Made by a program: the position numbers and the translations under genes. Below the pieces are notes generated by a model. That model did not search any database. It saw only the letters and a program-made list of their open reading frames with translations, and was not told where the DNA came from. From Acidobacteriota bacterium (GTDB lineage Bacteria; Acidobacteriota; Blastocatellia; RBC074), in NCBI GenBank assembly GCA_013140935.1, contig JABFSD010001057.1:1-5506 (forward strand): 5,506 bases of DNA. The letters run 5' to 3'. Shown one piece after another: positions 1-5,506 of the stretch (the stretch's first letter is position 1; each line of letters begins with the position of its first letter).

Positions 1-22
1 CGACTCACCACCTCAATCACTG

Positions 23-69
23 GCGGACTAAAGTCCACACAACGGGTCACAGGCTGAAGCCTGCGCCAC
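23..69. repeat. Single-arm copy of a dispersed palindromic repeat
   Basis: This stretch matches the right arm of the large inverted repeat at 4920-4977 almost base for base. The first 18 bases are identical; then come one substitution, a one-base G insertion and two further substitutions up to the shared end CTGCGCCAC. It contains two small self-complementary units: GGACTAAAGTCC at 25-36 and CAGGCTGAAGCCTG at 50-63. The second unit differs from the 4920-4977 arm at two positions that pair with each other (G:C here, A:T there), so the stem is kept. No opposite arm is visible here, although the window starts only 22 bases upstream. The likely nature is a REP-like non-coding repeat. Confidence 0.8.
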
Positions 70-76
70 GTCAAAA

Positions 77-106
77 TTGCCTGCCCAATCATCGGTGTGC
101 TTTAAT
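77..106 (+). promoter_or_regulatory. Candidate sigma70-type promoter for the peroxiredoxin gene
   Basis: TTGCCT (77-82) and TTTAAT (101-106) are separated by 18 bases and match the -35 and -10 consensus at 4 of 6 and 5 of 6 positions. The site lies about 95 bases upstream of the peroxiredoxin start and just after the repeat copy. No coding sequence is seen in 1-199. This is a pattern match only, and acidobacterial promoters are poorly characterised. Confidence 0.35.
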
Positions 107-199
107 GCGGTTGTCGTTATGTCGTACTTTTTTCTAACGGCGATTCATCACGCCTCTGCAATGAGGCAAAACAATTAACCAAGCAATAAGGAGAAAACC

Positions 200-661
200 A
201 TGGCCCTCAATGTTGGGGATGCTGCTCCTGATTTCGAGCTGAAAAGCCACCTCGGTGGGACTGTCAAGCTGTCAGATTTCAAGGGAAAGCAAAATGTTTT
301 CATTGCGTTCTATCCGCTGGATTGGACGCCTGTCTGAACGGTGCAAATGCCCTCATACGAAGCCGACCTGAGTCGCTTCGGTGGGGCAGATACCCAAGTT
401 TTGGGTGTCTCCGTTGATTCGATTCCGAGCCACGTCGCCTGGGCCAAAAGCCTGGGAGGCATTACTTATCCGCTGCTCGCCGACTTTGAACCCAAAGGCG
501 CAGTCGCTAAATCTTTTGGCGCTTACCGCGACGCCGACGGCATCACCGAACGCGCGCTGTTCGTGATTGATAAAGCGGGCAACGTCGCTTACGCCGACAT
601 TCACGACATCAAAACGCAACCCGACAACGAAACGATTCACGACGTGTTGCGCAAGCTGTAG
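200..661 (+). CDS. AhpE-like peroxiredoxin, selenoprotein (Sec at codon 46)
   Basis: This is a thioredoxin-fold peroxidase that reduces hydrogen peroxide or organic hydroperoxides, probably in the cytosol. The ATG at 200 follows AAGGAG (188-193) with a 6-base spacer. The product is 153 residues if the TGA at 335-337 is read as selenocysteine, equal in length to mycobacterial AhpE. Family features run through the TGA: the N-terminal G-D-x-A-P-D-F-E-L stretch (residues 6-14), Y-P-L-D-W-T-P-V-U (38-46), which is the peroxidatic T-x-x-C motif with Sec in place of Cys, and conserved Arg118 in E-R-A-L-F-V-I-D. There is no cysteine anywhere in the protein, so Sec46 is the only redox residue and an external thiol must resolve it (1-Cys type). 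Sec-containing peroxiredoxins are an established group, for example PrxU of Eubacterium acidaminophilum. The gene ends in TAG. The GTG at 341 is not a credible independent start, because it would remove the active site. Confidence 0.9.
349..387 (+). promoter_or_regulatory. Candidate bacterial SECIS hairpin of the peroxiredoxin gene
   Basis: A stem-loop follows the TGA at 335-337 within the coding sequence. Six perfect pairs join 358-363 (CGAAGC) to 375-380 (GCTTCG), leaving an 11-base loop, CGACCTGAGTC, with G at its second position. The loop can close further by pairing 364-367 with 372-374 plus part of the stem. An outer stem pairs 349-353 with 383-387, including one G-U. The loop begins 26 bases after the TGA, within the spacing expected for bacterial SECIS elements, which recruit SelB. 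The pairing is visible in the sequence; the function is inferred. Confidence 0.65.
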
Positions 662-668
662 TTACTTT

Positions 669-758
669 GCCACGGGGAACACGAGGATTTAGGCGAAAAG
701 GCTGAGCATTCAATGCCCAAGTCTTCCCCCCTAAACCCCGTGTTCCCCGTGGCTTTTT
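669..758 (+). terminator. Long inverted repeat with T-run between the two selenoprotein genes
   Basis: Bases 669-683 pair perfectly with 739-753 (15 bp, GCCACGGGGAACACG with CGTGTTCCCCGTGGC). After a short mismatch, TTTAGG (688-693) pairs with CCTAAA (730-735). The loop is about 36 bases. TTTTT follows at 754-758, directly after the right arm, which gives an intrinsic-terminator layout. It lies 8 bases after the peroxiredoxin stop and ends just before the ribosome binding site (762-766) of the next gene. It may terminate the peroxiredoxin message, limit read-through into the second gene, or be a dispersed repeat. No convincing promoter for the downstream gene is seen in the gap. Confidence 0.55.
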
Positions 759-774
759 CCCAAGGATTTATCTC

Positions 775-1488
775 GTGCAACTCCACCGCAAATGTATTCC
801 CTTCACACCGCTTGATCGTGAACTCTCGAAAGCTACGGTTGCCATCGTCACCGCCGCCGGAGTCCATCGCAAAGATCAGGAACCGTTCAACATCGCTGAC
901 GAACTAGGCGACCTCACCTTTCGCGTCATCGGCGGCAACGATAAAAACGAAGAGCTGATGGTGACGCATCATCACTATGACCACACCGACGCCGATCAGG
1001 ACATCAACGTAGTCTTCCCGTTAGACATATTGCGTGAACTGAAAGCGGAAGGCTTCATCGGCGACGTAGCCCGCGAACACGTGGGCTATATGGGCTACAC
1101 GATGCGGCTCAAACAGATGTATGAAGAGACCGCGCCCGCGATTGCCGAACACATCAACAAAAAATCGCGCGCCGACGTGATCGTACTCACCGGCGGCTGA
1201 CCGCAGGTCTGCCACCGCACGGTCGTCGCGGTACAACGTGAAATCGAACAACTCGGATTGCCGACAGTGCTTATCACCGTCAGCCCGGAAGTATCCAAAC
1301 AGATGCGTCCGCCACGGGCGCTTTATCCGAAAGATTTTCAGATCGGCAATTCACTCGGCAAACCCGGCATGCGCGCATTGCAAAAACAAGTGCTGAAAGA
1401 TGCGCTGTTGCAATTCACGGCGACGCCCGCGCCGGGTGAAATCATCGAAAAAGTTTATCCCGAATATCCTGTCCCTCCCGCCGCCTGA
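775..1488 (+). CDS. Selenoprotein B (GrdB/PrdB-like) reductase family protein, Sec at codon 142
   Basis: The GTG at 775 follows AAGGA (762-766) by 8 bases. With TGA 1198-1200 read as Sec the product has 237 residues; it ends at the TGA at 1486. It resembles the glycine/betaine/sarcosine/D-proline reductase selenoprotein B family: a T-H-H-H-Y-D-H-T-D block (64-72), N-V-V-F-P-L-D-I-L-R-E-L (78-89), G-Y-M-G-Y (around 103-107), the redox motif G-G-U-P-Q-V-C-H (Sec142, Cys146), and after the TGA a R-P-P-R-A-L-Y-P block (178-185) followed by G-K-P-G. The protein is much shorter than true GrdB, and no other reductase subunit is adjacent. It is therefore probably a stand-alone thiol/selenol oxidoreductase of unknown substrate rather than an amino-acid reductase. 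The N-terminus has one more cysteine (Cys7). Both halves share one frame, which argues against a frameshift or two genes. The family call is fairly secure; the biological reaction is unknown. Confidence 0.85.
1214..1232 (+). promoter_or_regulatory. Candidate bacterial SECIS hairpin of the GrdB-like gene
   Basis: Downstream of the TGA at 1198-1200, ACCGC (1214-1218) pairs with GCGGT (1228-1232), giving five perfect pairs around a 9-base loop, ACGGTCGTC. The loop begins 18 bases after the TGA, at the short end of the accepted spacing. The stem is shorter than the one in the peroxiredoxin gene, and no G lies in the first two loop positions, so the fit to the consensus is weaker. Other pairings in this GC-rich stretch are possible. 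Confidence 0.45.
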
Positions 1489-1493
1489 GCTCA

Positions 1494-1535
1494 GATGCGT
1501 TGGGCACAGGGATGACAGCTTGTGCCTGACGCATT
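1494..1535 (+). terminator. Hairpin after the GrdB-like gene (possible terminator, no T-run)
   Basis: ATGCGTTGGGCACA (1495-1508) pairs with TGTGCCTGACGCAT (1521-1534) across all 14 positions, counting two G-U pairs in the middle. The stem extends by a G-U and a G-C pair towards the loop and a G-U pair at the base. It starts 6 bases after the stop codon, which suits a 3' end or mRNA-stabilising role. There is no T-run after it, so a classical intrinsic terminator is uncertain. In the rest of 1489-1644 no gene and no clear promoter for the next gene is visible. Confidence 0.4.
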
Positions 1536-1644
1536 ACACTGCGCGCGTTTCAACATTTCATCTTGCGCCCCCACGAATAAATCTTATGCCATGCGATAGG
1601 TGCATCGCGGGCATTGCCATCATTACGTTTTGAGGAATTCTGTT

Positions 1645-4600
1645 ATGTCTTTGCGTTTTTGGTTAGCCGCCACGCTAACGCTGTCGGTGTTTTGGCCGGT
1701 GTGTTGGATGGATTGGTCTGCGCGCGCAACCGTGACGGCTCAACAGCGGCCTGACACTTTCACTTTGCTTAAACTCGACACGCCCGTCGAGCGCACCATC
1801 TCCGGCAGCCGCGAACATCTCTTTCGCGTCAATCTGTCAAAAGACGAAGCGGCCCGCGTCGAAGTCGAACAACGCAACGCCGACGTGGTCGTTTCGGCCA
1901 CCGTGGGCGATGGCAAAGATTTCGCGCGCGTCAACGTGCGGACTTCGATCAAAGGCAGTGAACCGCTTTATCTGTTGACCGAGACTGGCACGGAAGTGCG
2001 CATCAAAATCGCAGGCGCGACACGCGACAGCGCCGGGCTTTATGTCATCAAACTCGTAGACCGTCATCCCACCACCGAAGACGACCGCAAACTTTTCAAA
2101 GCGCAAACCCTCGCCACTGAAGCCAGCCGCATGGCCGCGCAAGGCGATACGGCCTCGAAAAAACAAGCCTGGACTTATTTCGAGCAAGCCTTGTTGATCT
2201 GGCAAAACATGAAAGAAGACGCTTGGCGCGCGAGTACGTTGTTGCAGATGGGACAACTCGCGCTTGATTTGAACAACAGTCAGGAAGCCCGTGATTTCTT
2301 TTCGCGCGCGGCGATGCTGGGTTTCAATCTCGAAGACGCAGGACTGGAAGCCACCGCCCGACAAGGGCTGTGCCGCATTCACGGCACCTTTAACGAACAC
2401 GGTGAAGCGGTGAAATGCCTCGACAAACTCGTGCCTTATTTCAAAACCACGGGCGATAAGACCGAACAGGCACGCTTGATGCTCGAAAAGGTTCGCGCGC
2501 TGCGCCAGCAACAACAATACGCGGCAGCGGCCACGGCGGCGCAGGATGTCATCCCGATCTGTCAAGCTATTGAAAACAAAGGTTGGGAAGCCGATGGTTA
2601 CGAATTGATGGGACAATCCTATTTGGATTTGAAAGACAAAGGACGCGCTGCTGGTGCCTTCACCCAGGCGATGCTGTTGCGCCGCGCCTTGAACGACAAA
2701 CCCGCCGAACTCGCGCTGCAACATCGCGTAGGCCAATTGCAACTCGCGCTCGGCGAAATCGAAGACGCGCGCACGACGTTCACCAAGGCTCTCGCGCTGG
2801 CACAATCGTTGGGCGATAAGGCGGTGCAGGCTTCGTTGCAATACAACCTGGGCGAATTGTGGTTTGCGGCGAATGACAACCAAAAGGCGTTGACGGCTTA
2901 CCGCGAAGCGCGGCAACTCGCGCAATTTTATACGAAGCCTGAAGTCGAAAGCGTCGTGCAGATCGGTTTTGCGCGCACTTCGCTCGACGCCGATCAAACC
3001 GCCGACGTAGCCGTCGCACTGACGCGCGCCAACGAACTGGTGAAAATTCACGGCGAGCGTTTGGCTGAAACGCAAGTCGCTTTTTTGCAATGCCGCCTTG
3101 CCAGCAAACTCGGCGACCATCCGGCGGCGCGCGAGGCCGGACAGCGCGCTTACGGGTTGGCAAAACGGATTGGACATTATCTGTGGGAATATGAATCGCT
3201 GGTGATGAGCGCCCGCGCCGCCCACGCGATGGGCGACACCGCCGGCGCACTCAAAGATTCAGAAATCGCCTTCGCGTTGAGCGAATCGCCGCGTCGCCGC
3301 GCTTATGAAACGGAGTTGTTGAAATACGGCAAGCGCCCCGAATACTCGCTGTATCTCGATTTGCTGATGAATGAAAACGCCCGTCGTTTGAAAGAAAGCT
3401 CTGACGTATTGGCCTTTCAATTGAGCGAACGGCTGCGCACCAACAACCTGCTCGATTTTCTCAATCTGGCAAAAGTGGATTTTTCGGCGTGGGCCGACCC
3501 TGACACGCTGCGGCGTGAACGCGAGTTGATCAACAAAATTCGCCAACTCGAAGCGCAACGCACGCAAGCCCTGGAAACCCGCCAGCCCGAAGCGCAGCTC
3601 GCCAAACTCAATCAACAAGTAGACGACCTGACGCGGCAATATCAGACGTTGCAAAAAGAACTCTTCGACAAACATCCGCGCTACGCCTTGCTGGCGCGGC
3701 CCAAGGCGTTGAGCTTCGCTGAAATTCAACAACTGCTCGATGCCGACACGGCGCTGCTTGAATACGCGCTCGGCACCGAAAGCAGCACCGCGTGGTATAT
3801 CACCAAGACCGAAGCCAAAAGCTATACGTTAGGGCCGGGCGCAGCCATTGAAGCATTGGCGCAACGGCTGGCGCAGGCTTCGGCGCAACCTGCCACGAAC
3901 ACCGACGCGCTGTTGCGTGAGTTGAGCAAACTCATCATCACGCCGGTCGCCACGCAATTTAAGGTCAACAAACTCTGGATCGTACCCGACGGCGCGTTGC
4001 ATTACGTACCGTTCGCCGCGCTCTATGAAGATAAGACACGCGTGCTGTCGTTCCGCCGCGAAATCGCTTCGCTGCCGTCGTCATACACGCTGGCTTATTT
4101 GCGCGATACGCCGCCGCCCAAACGCACCGAAGGCCGCGACCTCGCCGTCATTTCCGACCCCGTATTGCAAGCCAACGACGTGCGCCTTCCGGCAGCGGCC
4201 CGTGCCAACGCCAAAGACGTTTACCCCGAAGCCCTCGCGCAAATGGTCAACGACCCCGCGTCGGCTGAATTCACCAAACGCGCTTTGACGCGGCGCGGCG
4301 TTCGTTTGAACTGGGACGAGTTGTATAAGGGGTTGATGTTCAAGGCGTATGATTTCAACGCGACGCGCACCAATTTGATGGACGGGCACTTCAGCGATTT
4401 TTACGCGCTGCATCTCGACGTACCCACTTTCATCAACGCCCATCGGCCTGAGCTTTCCGGCTTCGCGCTCTCGCTGGTCAATCCCGAAGGACAATCGCAA
4501 CCGGGCTTCGTCTCGCTGGCTGATCTCTATCAACTCAATCTCAACGCGCAACTCGTCACGTTGCCGTCAGCGCGCACGGCGCTTGGCTCGCCCGCGCGCA

Positions 4601-4848
4601 GCGAGGCCCTCGTCGCCCTCACGCGCGGCATGATGTATGCCGGTGTGCGCAACGTAATGACCAGCCTCTGGGAAGTAGACCGCGAAGCGACCCGCGAATT
4701 CATGCGGCTCTTTTATGAAAATCTATTCGGGCAAAAGCTGTCGCCGCCTGCCGCATTGCACGCCGCGCAAGTCGTGATGCGCAAGAGTCCGCGTTGGAGC
4801 GCCCCTCACTATTGGGCGGGCTTTGTCGTTGAAGGTATCGGGCGTTAA
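1645..4848 (+). CDS. Exported TPR-CHAT domain protein with degenerate CHAT active site
   Basis: The ATG at 1645 follows GAGGA (1632-1636) by 8 bases and opens a signal peptide. It is preferred to an in-frame upstream ATG at 1600, which would prefix 15 residues and bury that signal. The product has 1067 residues. Layout: signal peptide 1-28 or 1-32 (hydrophobic core 5-22, A-R-A at 26-28, V-T-A at 30-32); beta-rich domain about 38-140; TPR-type helical repeats about 150-545; the S-E-R-L-R-T-N-N-L-L-D-F-L motif from 594; coiled coil about 622-680; CHAT domain about 690-1067. CHAT hallmarks are L-W-I-V-P-D-G-A-L-H-Y-V-P-F-A-A-L (777-793), R-P-E-L-S-G (934-939), Y-A-G-V-R-N-V with S-L-W-E-V-D, and the C-terminal H-Y-W-A-G-F. 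CHAT is a caspase-like (clan CD) peptidase family. Here the H-F-A-T-H-G motif reads H-L-D-V-P-T (923-928) and S-A-C-E-T reads P-S-A-R-T (974-978), so neither catalytic residue is present. A scaffold or sensor role outside the cytoplasm is inferred. Confidence 0.9.
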   Translation: MSLRFWLAATLTLSVFWPVCWMDWSARATVTAQQRPDTFTLLKLDTPVERTISGSREHLFRVNLSKDEAARVEVEQRNADVVVSATVGDGKDFARVNVRTSIKGSEPLYLLTETGTEVRIKIAGATRDSAGLYVIKLVDRHPTTEDDRKLFKAQTLATEASRMAAQGDTASKKQAWTYFEQALLIWQNMKEDAWRASTLLQMGQLALDLNNSQEARDFFSRAAMLGFNLEDAGLEATARQGLCRIHGTFNEHGEAVKCLDKLVPYFKTTGDKTEQARLMLEKVRALRQQQQYAAAATAAQDVIPICQAIENKGWEADGYELMGQSYLDLKDKGRAAGAFTQAMLLRRALNDKPAELALQHRVGQLQLALGEIEDARTTFTKALALAQSLGDKAVQASLQYNLGELWFAANDNQKALTAYREARQLAQFYTKPEVESVVQIGFARTSLDADQTADVAVALTRANELVKIHGERLAETQVAFLQCRLASKLGDHPAAREAGQRAYGLAKRIGHYLWEYESLVMSARAAHAMGDTAGALKDSEIAFALSESPRRRAYETELLKYGKRPEYSLYLDLLMNENARRLKESSDVLAFQLSERLRTNNLLDFLNLAKVDFSAWADPDTLRRERELINKIRQLEAQRTQALETRQPEAQLAKLNQQVDDLTRQYQTLQKELFDKHPRYALLARPKALSFAEIQQLLDADTALLEYALGTESSTAWYITKTEAKSYTLGPGAAIEALAQRLAQASAQPATNTDALLRELSKLIITPVATQFKVNKLWIVPDGALHYVPFAALYEDKTRVLSFRREIASLPSSYTLAYLRDTPPPKRTEGRDLAVISDPVLQANDVRLPAAARANAKDVYPEALAQMVNDPASAEFTKRALTRRGVRLNWDELYKGLMFKAYDFNATRTNLMDGHFSDFYALHLDVPTFINAHRPELSGFALSLVNPEGQSQPGFVSLADLYQLNLNAQLVTLPSARTALGSPARSEALVALTRGMMYAGVRNVMTSLWEVDREATREFMRLFYENLFGQKLSPPAALHAAQVVMRKSPRWSAPHYWAGFVVEGIGR

Positions 4849-4977
4849 ACGGATGTGGCGCAGACTTCAGTCTGTGACCGTAGTGTGGACTTTAGTCCGC
4901 ACGGTCTAGGAATGAGTGCCCGTGCGGACTAAAGTCCACACTACGGTCACAGACTGAAGTCTGCGCCACATCCGTTT
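4847..4977. repeat. Perfect 58-bp inverted repeat (REP-like palindromic element)
   Basis: Bases 4847-4904 are the exact reverse complement of 4920-4977, with all 58 positions paired around a 15-base spacer (4905-4919). Each arm also holds two smaller palindromes: CAGACTTCAGTCTG (4861-4874) and GGACTTTAGTCC (4887-4898). The element starts inside the TAA stop of the CHAT gene. The right arm is related to the copy at 23-69. No transposase or terminal duplication is visible. It could act as a bidirectional 3' end or mRNA stabiliser, or be a non-autonomous mobile unit. No T-run follows the structure beyond the TTT at the arm end. Confidence 0.9.
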
Positions 4978-5003
4978 GCATATTGAACCCGCTGCGGCAT
5001 AAT
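4975..5003 (+). promoter_or_regulatory. Candidate promoter for the MFS transporter gene
   Basis: TTTGCA (4975-4980) and CATAAT (4998-5003) are separated by 17 bases and match the sigma70 -35 and -10 hexamers at 4 of 6 and 5 of 6 positions. The -35 overlaps the last three bases of the large inverted repeat. Transcription would start near 5010 and leave a leader of about 155 bases. This is a pattern match only. Confidence 0.35.
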
Positions 5004-5029
5004 GCGCGCCGTTTTAGCAATTCCCTTCC

Positions 5030-5048
5030 GGCGGAAACACCGCCTTTT
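5030..5048 (+). terminator. Small terminator-like hairpin in the transporter leader
   Basis: GGCGG (5030-5034) pairs with CCGCC (5040-5044) around the loop AAACA, and TTTT follows directly (5045-5048). The stem is only 5 bp but is all G-C. If the promoter at 4975-5003 is real, this hairpin lies about 20 bases into the transcript and could attenuate it. Otherwise it may end transcription arriving from the CHAT gene. Confidence 0.4.
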
Positions 5049-5068
5049 AGACATTGAACAATTTGCAA

Positions 5069-5130
5069 GCGAACGAAACGGCTGTGGGCTGACACGTCAT
5101 TTGTGTAAGCCGACTTCGCTTTCGTGTCGC
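5069..5130 (+). other. Extended stem in the 5' leader of the transporter gene
   Basis: Three nested pairings can be drawn. GCGAACGAAA (5069-5078) pairs with TTTCGTGTCGC (5120-5130), with one bulged G at 5126. CGGCT (5079-5083) pairs with AGCCG (5108-5112). ACAC (5092-5095) pairs with GTGT (5103-5106). The structure ends 22 bases before the AGGAG ribosome binding site (5153-5157). It does not match any riboswitch class I recognise. It could be a regulatory leader or a chance fold. Confidence 0.3.
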
Positions 5131-5165
5131 TCGATTTTGCCCAACTCACTTTAGGAGAAATTGAT

Positions 5166-5506
5166 ATGAAGCAACCCATCAACCAAGGCAGGCTGTTCCT
5201 CGCCAGTTGTCTCTCGCTGGTCGTGACCGCGATGATTTTCGCATTGCGCGGCAACGTCGAAGATCAAGTGGTCACGACCAGCGGCCTGTTGACCGGCGTA
5301 ACGGCGCGCGGCGATTACGGCTGGATTTCGACGATGGCCTTTTTCGGCTTTGCGGCTTCGATTCTGGTGGCTTCGCCGATGCTCGACAATCTGGGCATGC
5401 GCAACCTGCTTTATCTCGCCTTCGGCTTACACATCGTCGGCATCCTAGGTTTCATCGCCGCGCCTAGTTATGGCGTGATGACTTTTACGATGCTGCTCGC
5501 CGGATT
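5166..5506 (+). CDS. MFS transporter, N-terminal part (cut by window end)
   Basis: The ATG at 5166 follows AGGAG (5153-5157) by 8 bases. The frame stays open to the window end, giving 113 full codons. The product starts with a short polar segment, then a hydrophobic helix at about 10-27. A loop (28-52) ends in G-D-Y-G-W, followed by a second helix (53-73), the motif-A-like loop D-N-L-G-M-R (74-79), a third helix (about 80-99) and the start of a fourth from 103. This spacing, and the short loop between helices 2 and 3 with Asp, Gly and Arg, are typical of major facilitator superfamily transporters in the inner membrane. Family length would be about 400 residues, so roughly a quarter is seen. 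The substrate cannot be told. Another polytopic membrane protein remains possible. Confidence 0.75.
   Translation, partial: MKQPINQGRLFLASCLSLVVTAMIFALRGNVEDQVVTTSGLLTGVTARGDYGWISTMAFFGFAASILVASPMLDNLGMRNLLYLAFGLHIVGILGFIAAPSYGVMTFTMLLAG

Noticed and set aside
341..661. Separate 106-residue peroxiredoxin-like gene starting at GTG 341
   Set aside because: It would lack the active site, has no ribosome binding site, and is the in-frame continuation of the gene starting at 200.
713..907. 64-residue frame over the intergenic hairpin
   Set aside because: It overlaps the GrdB-like gene in another frame and most of its 5' part is the inverted repeat.
335..1200. TGA read as tryptophan (alternative genetic code) or both genes as pseudogenes
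   Set aside because: The GrdB-like gene ends in TGA at 1486, Trp is written TGG throughout, and both internal TGAs sit at redox-active positions with no other lesion in the frames.
1258..1488. Separate small gene starting at TTG 1258
   Set aside because: It is in frame with the upstream reading frame through TGA 1198-1200 and has no ribosome binding site; conserved sequence starts earlier, at 1201.
1486..1515. Terminal TGA at 1486 as a further Sec codon, since the hairpin at 1494-1535 has SECIS-like spacing
   Set aside because: The frame meets another TGA at 1513 after only eight codons, and no family sequence follows.
1837..3225. 462-residue open frame on the minus strand inside the CHAT gene
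   Set aside because: It is antisense to TPR repeats with strong codon bias, has low-complexity Arg/Phe-rich composition and shows no recognisable domain.
4847..4977. CRISPR or insertion sequence ends
   Set aside because: There is no direct repeat series, no transposase frame and no target duplication; the unit is a single palindrome.
4892..5254. 120-residue minus-strand frame across the inverted repeat and leader
   Set aside because: It runs through the palindrome and the start of the transporter gene and resembles no known protein.
5207..5467. 86-residue plus-strand frame inside the transporter gene
   Set aside because: It is an Arg-rich shadow of the MFS frame, which has a good ribosome binding site at 5153-5157 and clear membrane segments.

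Overview
The window carries four genes, all on the plus strand, with structured intergenic DNA between them. It looks like chromosomal DNA of a moderately GC-rich bacterium. Two selenoprotein genes, a very long TPR-CHAT protein and dispersed palindromic repeats together are most like Acidobacteriota (Blastocatellia or Solibacter-type). That placement rests on gene content and style and is an inference, because no marker gene is present.

The main result is at 200-1488. Two consecutive genes each appear broken by an in-frame TGA, and both are best read as selenoproteins. The first (200-661) is a 153-residue AhpE-like peroxiredoxin whose TGA sits exactly at the peroxidatic cysteine (T-P-V-U). 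It has no other cysteine. The second (775-1488) is a 237-residue protein of the glycine/betaine/sarcosine/D-proline reductase selenoprotein B (GrdB/PrdB-like) family, with TGA at codon 142 in a G-G-U-P-Q-V-C-H motif. In both genes conserved family sequence continues in the same frame past the TGA, and a hairpin able to act as a bacterial SECIS lies at a suitable distance downstream. A standard caller would split each gene or report a pseudogene. The pair may form a small selenium-dependent redox module. No selA, selB, selC or selD gene lies in the window.

The third gene (1645-4848) encodes a probably exported 1067-residue protein: signal peptide, beta-rich N-terminal domain, TPR array, coiled coil and C-terminal CHAT (caspase-like) domain. 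The CHAT fold is recognisable, but proline replaces the usual catalytic histidine and alanine the usual catalytic cysteine, so it looks like a pseudopeptidase.

A perfect 58-bp inverted repeat (4847-4977) begins inside the stop codon of the CHAT gene. A related single-arm copy lies at 23-69, with a compensatory base-pair change in one of its small hairpins. This marks a dispersed, hairpin-forming, REP-like family.

After this repeat comes a leader of about 190 bases with a candidate promoter, a small terminator-like hairpin and a longer stem. It precedes a gene cut by the window end (5166-5506) that encodes the N-terminus of an MFS transporter.
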